Below, one piece after another: positions 35,820-40,435 of a stretch of 40,435 nt of DNA. The notes under the pieces were generated by a model. It did no database searches, had not been told where the DNA came from, and was given only the letters and a program-made list of their open reading frames with translations. Location: NCBI GenBank assembly GCA_038321615.1, contig JBBQFC010000028.1, positions 1 through 40,435 of the forward strand, written 5' to 3'. Each line of letters begins with the position of its first letter. The first letter of the stretch is position 1. This stretch comes from JBBQFC01 sp038321615. GTDB taxonomy: Bacteria; Bacteroidota; Bacteroidia; Flavobacteriales_D; Cryomorphaceae. The position numbers and the translations under genes are program-made.

Positions 35820-38800
35820 ATGACTCCCCCTATGCGAAAATTAATACTTAGCTCTATCGGAGCAACCCTTCTATTGTTCAGCGCTCAGGCACAGCTCGAT
35901 ACCAAGCACTGGATTCCGCCGTTCTACGCCAAACCTGGGCCTGGAACAGGAACAACCAATATACAGAAACACTTCGTAAGCCTCTCGACTCCCAGTGACG
36001 ATGTAATTCCGGTAACTATCAAAAATGGCTACGGAGAAATCATTCAAATTGTCGAAATCTCGCGCGATGCGCCAATGGAATACACACTCGGGCCAATAGG
36101 CAATGCAAATACCAATACCTACCCACTCAATGTTATTCCTACTGACAGCCTTAATATGGCCATCCGTTCACAGGGATTGTACTTCGAAAGTTTCCAGCCT
36201 TTCTTCGTAAATATGAGGCATAAGTCTGGTTCGCAGGGTACTTCGCTTACCAGCAAAGGGCAGATTGCCCTCGGTACGCGCTTCTATTCAGGTCACCTTT
36301 ACACGATTTACAATACGGATAACACTTGGAATTTACAGCGCAGGTCGCATTTTATCTCTGTAATGGCTACTCAGGATAATACCACCGTGACTTTTGATAT
36401 GATTAAAGCGCCTATCTCGTACATCGGTCAAACGCCGGGTGAGCCAATAACAGTGACGCTTGATGCCTTCGAGTCTTACGTAATTGGCGTAGATCATGGG
36501 CAATATGACAATGCTACAATCAACAACGCAAACGGAACACGGATTACATCCAACAAGCCTATTGCCTGTAATACGGGTTCATGGCTTTCCGGAAACCAAA
36601 CTGGTCAGTGTATTGGCTCCGACCAGATCGTACCGGCTGAAATTACCGGTCAAGAATATGTACTGGTGAAAGGTTTGGGCGATGCGAGTACAGAGCGTCC
36701 TATGGTTGTTGCTACTGCCGACAATACTGAAATATTTATCAACGGCAATGCTGTACCTGCTGCAACACTCAACGAAGGAGAATTCTATTTTGTCCCGACA
36801 ACTGACTTTTCAGCGAACGACAATCTCTATATCCTCGCTACGGAGAAAGTCTATATGTATCAAACCCTTTCGGGATCTTCCACAAACATCGGGCCTACGG
36901 TGGGGCTCAACTTTATACCACCACTCAATTGTATTGGGGCTAAAGAAGTTAACTTACCCTTTGTGAATTCACTTGCTGCCGGAAACGGTCAAGGAAGGAT
37001 TAACATCATTACCAAGGCAGGCACTTCAGTCTTCGTAAACGGAAGTGCTACCCCGCTAGCAGGTGGCTTGGCAGTGCCAGGTATCAACGATTGGATTACG
37101 TACGCTTTCAATCCCCCAACGGATAACATCATTATAGAGAGTGACTCCGTAATGAACGTTGCCTTGCTAACGAGGGACAACAACGTAGGAACAGCCAGTT
37201 ACTTCAGCGGTTTTACCCTCGAACCAGTAGTAGGTCTAAGTTCTGGTATTTCCGGTACGTTGCCCTGCATTCCAGGAAATGCCCTACTTCAGGTATTTGG
37301 TTTTGATGCCTACCAATGGTATTTCAACGGTGAAGAGATCGTGGGAGCCACTGGGAGCACATTGTATCCAGAGTTTGCTGGAAATTATGCGGTAGATGGA
37401 ATCGACTTAAATTGCGGATTCCGTTTCAGATCCAACGCTTTTGCCATTCCTTTTTGCCCATCAACTTTGGGGGCAGCCAAGCAAGCGGAGAATGTGGCTG
37501 AAACGGCTCCTGGTTCGAAAATATTTGATGTAACGTACCGTATTTTCATAGAAAATTTGGATGTTAATATTAGTCAGAATATTCAAGTTCTAGAGTCCAT
37601 AAATGGAGGACTTCCTGTAGGCGCAACAGCCGAATTAATAGGTGCTCCTAATCTGGTTTTCGGATTTCTGAGCGGAGGGATAAATCCAGCATTCAATGGC
37701 ACTAGTGATCGGCGATTACTACCCGGTACTGGTGCTTTATCTGGAAATACCGCTGATGCCATTGATTTGGTCATACGCGTCGATATGAACAATGCCTTGC
37801 AAGATGGTTACTTCGATCAAGTTACTGTAACAAGTAAAGACATAGGGCCAAATAATGGCTTAGACGGCCCGTTCAGTGGTCAGGACTTTTCGCACACAGG
37901 CTCAAATCCAGATCCAAATGGAAATGGTGAGCCAAATGAAGCCAGTGAAAATGATCCTACGCTTACCTGCTTCTTCACGCATGACATAGCTTACAGTGCT
38001 TCCACTTTCTGTTCTAATAGTGCTATTTCTGATGTAACGGTGGATGGAGTGAACGGAGGAGTTTTTGAATCGAATCTGGAAGGACTTGAATTAGATTCAG
38101 AAACCGGGACGATAAATCCGGCTTTGAGCACTCCAGGTACCTACACCGTAACGTTCACTACCCAGGGGAGATGCCCAACAGTTACAAGCACGGAAGTCAC
38201 TATTATTCCACTTCCTACATCAGGCACGGCTGCTGCAAATTCACCGGTCTGCATTACAGAAAACTCGGTTGACCTTTTTACTTACCTCACCGGGGGAGAT
38301 GCAAATGGAACTTGGACGGATGGCGCCAGCAACACAGTGGTTGATGGAATCTACAATTTTACGATTCCCGGCAATTACTCCTTCATTTACAGCATTTCTA
38401 CACCACCTTGCGATGTGCAAAGCACTTCGGTAAATGTTATAGTAGTTGGTGAACCTATTCCAGGTGTGCCTGCTTCTAATCTCTCTTTGTGCAGTAGCGA
38501 TGGTACCGCAGATTTGTTGAGCTACATTGATGGCGAGCAAACAGGCGGACAATGGTTTGATTTTCAAAATAATCCGATATCCAATGTGGTCGATGTTTCC
38601 AATCCGGGCTTAGTAACTTATACTTACCAAGTTTCAAACGCAACCTGTGGCAGCAGAACCGTAGCTATCGAACTGATGAGTATTGCTGTTCCGGAAACGG
38701 GTGTGCCATTAAGTCCTTCTTCGGCTTGCATCGGAGAATCAATTGACCTGAATGATTTCTTAGTGGGTGCCGACGTCGATGGTGATTGGACAAACGCAGA

Positions 38801-39455
38801 CGGACAGGTGCTTGATGATTTAGTGACGGTTGAAACACTCGGAGAAGTAGAATATACTTACACCATTGATCGACAGCCTTGTACGGCCGTATCGAGTACG
38901 GTAGTTTTTGATGTAGTACAAGGGCCAAACCCTGGGTCGCCCGAGAACCCGGTTGCCCTTTGCCTGGGTGGCCCAGCCTTCAACCTTATAACTTTAATGA
39001 ACGGAGCTGATGCCGGCGGTACTTGGACCGATGGTGATGGAAATACCACGAGCGGTACGTTTAACCCGAGCACTTCCGGAGCGTTCAGCTTTACATACAC
39101 CGTTACAAATGAAGAATGTGGAGATATAAGCGCCACCATTCTTTTAGATGTTTCGGCTGGAAACTGCATTATTCCAGGTGTGGTTATTCCGCAGGGCTTT
39201 TCGCCAAACGGTGATGGCAACTCCGATCAATGGATCATTACCGGAATTAATCAATATCCCAATAACATATTGAAAGTATTCAATCGTTGGGGTGCAGAAA
39301 TATTTACTGCTCGACCATACCAGAATACTTGGGAAGGCACAGCAGACACTGGTATTAACGCTGGAGAGACTTTACCTGTAGGAACGTATTGGTACGTTCT
39401 CGATTTGGGCGATGGCAGCTCCGTGCGAACAGGCTACGTGTATTTAAACCGATAG
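35820..39455 (+). CDS. T9SS cargo with IgGFc-binding-like N-domain and type B sorting domain
   Basis: A 1211-residue secreted protein. ATG at 35820 is 10 bases after the previous stop; a second ATG at 35832 also fits the signal peptide (RKLILSSIGATLLLFSAQAQ). Residues of about 30-460 fit the IgGFc-binding-protein N-terminal domain: GYGEIIQIVEISRD, RRSHFISVMATQDNTTVTF, TSNKPIACNTGSWLSG, CIGSDQIVPAEITGQEYVLV. A conserved-repeat (DUF11-like) module follows, about 560-730, then four Ig-like modules with Cys and G-x-W-T-[DN]-x2-G. The end is a type B sorting domain (GFSPNGDGNSDQWIITGI, VFNRWGAEIFTARPYQNTW, LPVGTYWYVLDL). It is surface-displayed. Domain names come from pattern memory, so binding to antibodies is not implied; an adhesin is more likely. 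Confidence 0.85.
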   Translation: MTPPMRKLILSSIGATLLLFSAQAQLDTKHWIPPFYAKPGPGTGTTNIQKHFVSLSTPSDDVIPVTIKNGYGEIIQIVEISRDAPMEYTLGPIGNANTNTYPLNVIPTDSLNMAIRSQGLYFESFQPFFVNMRHKSGSQGTSLTSKGQIALGTRFYSGHLYTIYNTDNTWNLQRRSHFISVMATQDNTTVTFDMIKAPISYIGQTPGEPITVTLDAFESYVIGVDHGQYDNATINNANGTRITSNKPIACNTGSWLSGNQTGQCIGSDQIVPAEITGQEYVLVKGLGDASTERPMVVATADNTEIFINGNAVPAATLNEGEFYFVPTTDFSANDNLYILATEKVYMYQTLSGSSTNIGPTVGLNFIPPLNCIGAKEVNLPFVNSLAAGNGQGRINIITKAGTSVFVNGSATPLAGGLAVPGINDWITYAFNPPTDNIIIESDSVMNVALLTRDNNVGTASYFSGFTLEPVVGLSSGISGTLPCIPGNALLQVFGFDAYQWYFNGEEIVGATGSTLYPEFAGNYAVDGIDLNCGFRFRSNAFAIPFCPSTLGAAKQAENVAETAPGSKIFDVTYRIFIENLDVNISQNIQVLESINGGLPVGATAELIGAPNLVFGFLSGGINPAFNGTSDRRLLPGTGALSGNTADAIDLVIRVDMNNALQDGYFDQVTVTSKDIGPNNGLDGPFSGQDFSHTGSNPDPNGNGEPNEASENDPTLTCFFTHDIAYSASTFCSNSAISDVTVDGVNGGVFESNLEGLELDSETGTINPALSTPGTYTVTFTTQGRCPTVTSTEVTIIPLPTSGTAAANSPVCITENSVDLFTYLTGGDANGTWTDGASNTVVDGIYNFTIPGNYSFIYSISTPPCDVQSTSVNVIVVGEPIPGVPASNLSLCSSDGTADLLSYIDGEQTGGQWFDFQNNPISNVVDVSNPGLVTYTYQVSNATCGSRTVAIELMSIAVPETGVPLSPSSACIGESIDLNDFLVGADVDGDWTNADGQVLDDLVTVETLGEVEYTYTIDRQPCTAVSSTVVFDVVQGPNPGSPENPVALCLGGPAFNLITLMNGADAGGTWTDGDGNTTSGTFNPSTSGAFSFTYTVTNEECGDISATILLDVSAGNCIIPGVVIPQGFSPNGDGNSDQWIITGINQYPNNILKVFNRWGAEIFTARPYQNTWEGTADTGINAGETLPVGTYWYVLDLGDGSSVRTGYVYLNR

Positions 39456-39474
39456 AACTAACCGATAAAAACGA

Positions 39475-40428
39475 ATGACAATGAATCAGTTTACAAAAAT
39501 TAAGCTCCTCGCTTTTGGCTTCGCTCTTGTGAGTTGTATGAGCTTAAAAGCTCAACAGCAACCTTTGTACACCATGTACATGTGGAATCAATTGATTATC
39601 AATCCGGCTTATGCAGGTACACGCGATGCGCTGTCTGTATCGGGAGTATGGCGCGAGCAGTGGGTAGGACTCGAAGGAGCGCCATCCACACAAGTATTGA
39701 GTATTCACAGCCCTCTGCCAAACGATAAGGTGGGCCTAGGTTTCACAATCCAAAACGATAATATTGGACCATCGAATAACACTGGAATTTGGGGAGATTT
39801 TGCATACCATCTGCAAACTGGAGCAAAATCTAAACTTTCTTTTGGTCTTAGAGCTGGTTTCGATATTTACCAATCAAACCTGCGCGGCTTGGACAATATC
39901 GACGCCAACGATCCTGCTTTCAACAACAATGTCGAAAATAATTTTCTACCGAATTTAGGTTTTGGTGCATATTACTATGGCAGCCGCGGTTACGTGGGAG
40001 TTTCGATTCCCACTATACTCGAAAATGAATTGAATAGTGGTAATAATTCGGGCAATGATGCGGAAGATTTGTTCAATCAACACTTCTTCCTACATGGTGG
40101 ATACGTATTCAGCCTCAGCGGCGATTCGGTAGGTGTAATGTTCAAGCCAGCAGCCATCGTTCGCATGGTGAATGGTGCGCCGGTAAGTTTCGACATTTCT
40201 GCTAATTTCTTAATCAAACAAAAACTGTGGTTAGGCGCTTCGTATCGATATGAAGATGCAGTGGCAGCGATCGTTTCTTTCCAGTTTACACCCCACCTTC
40301 AGGCGGGCTACAGTTATGATTTTGGAACGAGTGACCTCAACAATTACCATAACGGAAGCCATGAAATTATGCTCACGTACGACATCTTCAACAACGATGT
40401 GAAAACGAAGAGTCCAAGGTATTTCTAA
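39475..40428 (+). CDS. PorP/SprF-family outer-membrane protein (third)
   Basis: A 317-residue protein with signal peptide (NQFTKIKLLAFGFALVSCMS; ATG at 39475 or 39481). The opening YTMYMWNQLIINPAYAGTRD and REQWVGLEGAPSTQVLSIHS are textbook PorP/SprF, and the end YSYDFGTSDLNNYHNGSHEI fits too. It is the closest of the three copies to the usual family pattern. It starts 19 bases after the cargo gene and completes the third pair. The gene is complete, ending 7 bases before the window edge, so I cannot see what follows. Confidence 0.94.
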   Translation: MTMNQFTKIKLLAFGFALVSCMSLKAQQQPLYTMYMWNQLIINPAYAGTRDALSVSGVWREQWVGLEGAPSTQVLSIHSPLPNDKVGLGFTIQNDNIGPSNNTGIWGDFAYHLQTGAKSKLSFGLRAGFDIYQSNLRGLDNIDANDPAFNNNVENNFLPNLGFGAYYYGSRGYVGVSIPTILENELNSGNNSGNDAEDLFNQHFFLHGGYVFSLSGDSVGVMFKPAAIVRMVNGAPVSFDISANFLIKQKLWLGASYRYEDAVAAIVSFQFTPHLQAGYSYDFGTSDLNNYHNGSHEIMLTYDIFNNDVKTKSPRYF

Positions 40429-40435
40429 TAGGAAT

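Overview
The window is chromosomal DNA of a Bacteroidota bacterium, most likely a marine or aquatic member of the Flavobacteriales. The evidence is in the gene content: three type IX secretion (T9SS) cargo proteins ending in gliding-motility-type (CHU_C, type B) sorting domains, each followed by a PorP/SprF partner; a TonB-dependent receptor paired with a DUF4249 lipoprotein; a TrpB2-type tryptophan synthase; and a promoter that fits the Bacteroidota TTG-N19-TAnnTTTG consensus. I see no tRNA, rRNA, CRISPR array, insertion sequence or phage gene.

Layout, left to right. Positions 1-8083 (minus strand) hold a response regulator, a sensor kinase and an outer-membrane beta-barrel protein (8083 to 3651), then a TonB-dependent receptor and a DUF4249 lipoprotein cut by the window edge (3291 to 1). 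Positions 8237-9843 (plus) hold an ICMT-type membrane methyltransferase and a small membrane protein with two GldL-N-like hairpins. Positions 9844-10640 are a degenerate-looking gap with a possible small ORF and an inverted-repeat element. Positions 10641-17818 (minus) are a tight three-gene operon: a TPR plus MORN-repeat protein, an intact transglutaminase-like protein, and a second DUF3857 protein whose catalytic triad is lost. At 18267 a tandem UspA protein reads the other way.

Positions 19092-25147 form an isoprenoid-flavoured neighbourhood: a UbiA prenyltransferase of the homogentisate-prenyltransferase type coupled to a SAM methyltransferase (minus), trpB2 (minus), and a glycosyltransferase coupled to a fusion of a phytol-kinase-like (VTE5) and a DUF92 phytyl-phosphate-kinase-like (VTE6) domain (plus). 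In plants these activities form one path from phytol to prenylated quinols, so a salvage route for phytol or another isoprenoid alcohol is a testable inference.

Upstream of trpB2 there is a complete trp attenuator that is too small for gene finders: a TAnnTTTG promoter, a 27-residue leader peptide with a Trp-Trp pair and a third Trp, mutually exclusive pairing segments and a terminator with a seven-T run.

Positions 25259-40428 (plus) are one compact array of three T9SS cargo/SprF pairs, including a 2550-residue adhesin with about 27 SprB-type repeats and a protein with an IgGFc-binding-like N-terminal domain. Each cargo probably needs its adjacent SprF for secretion or attachment.
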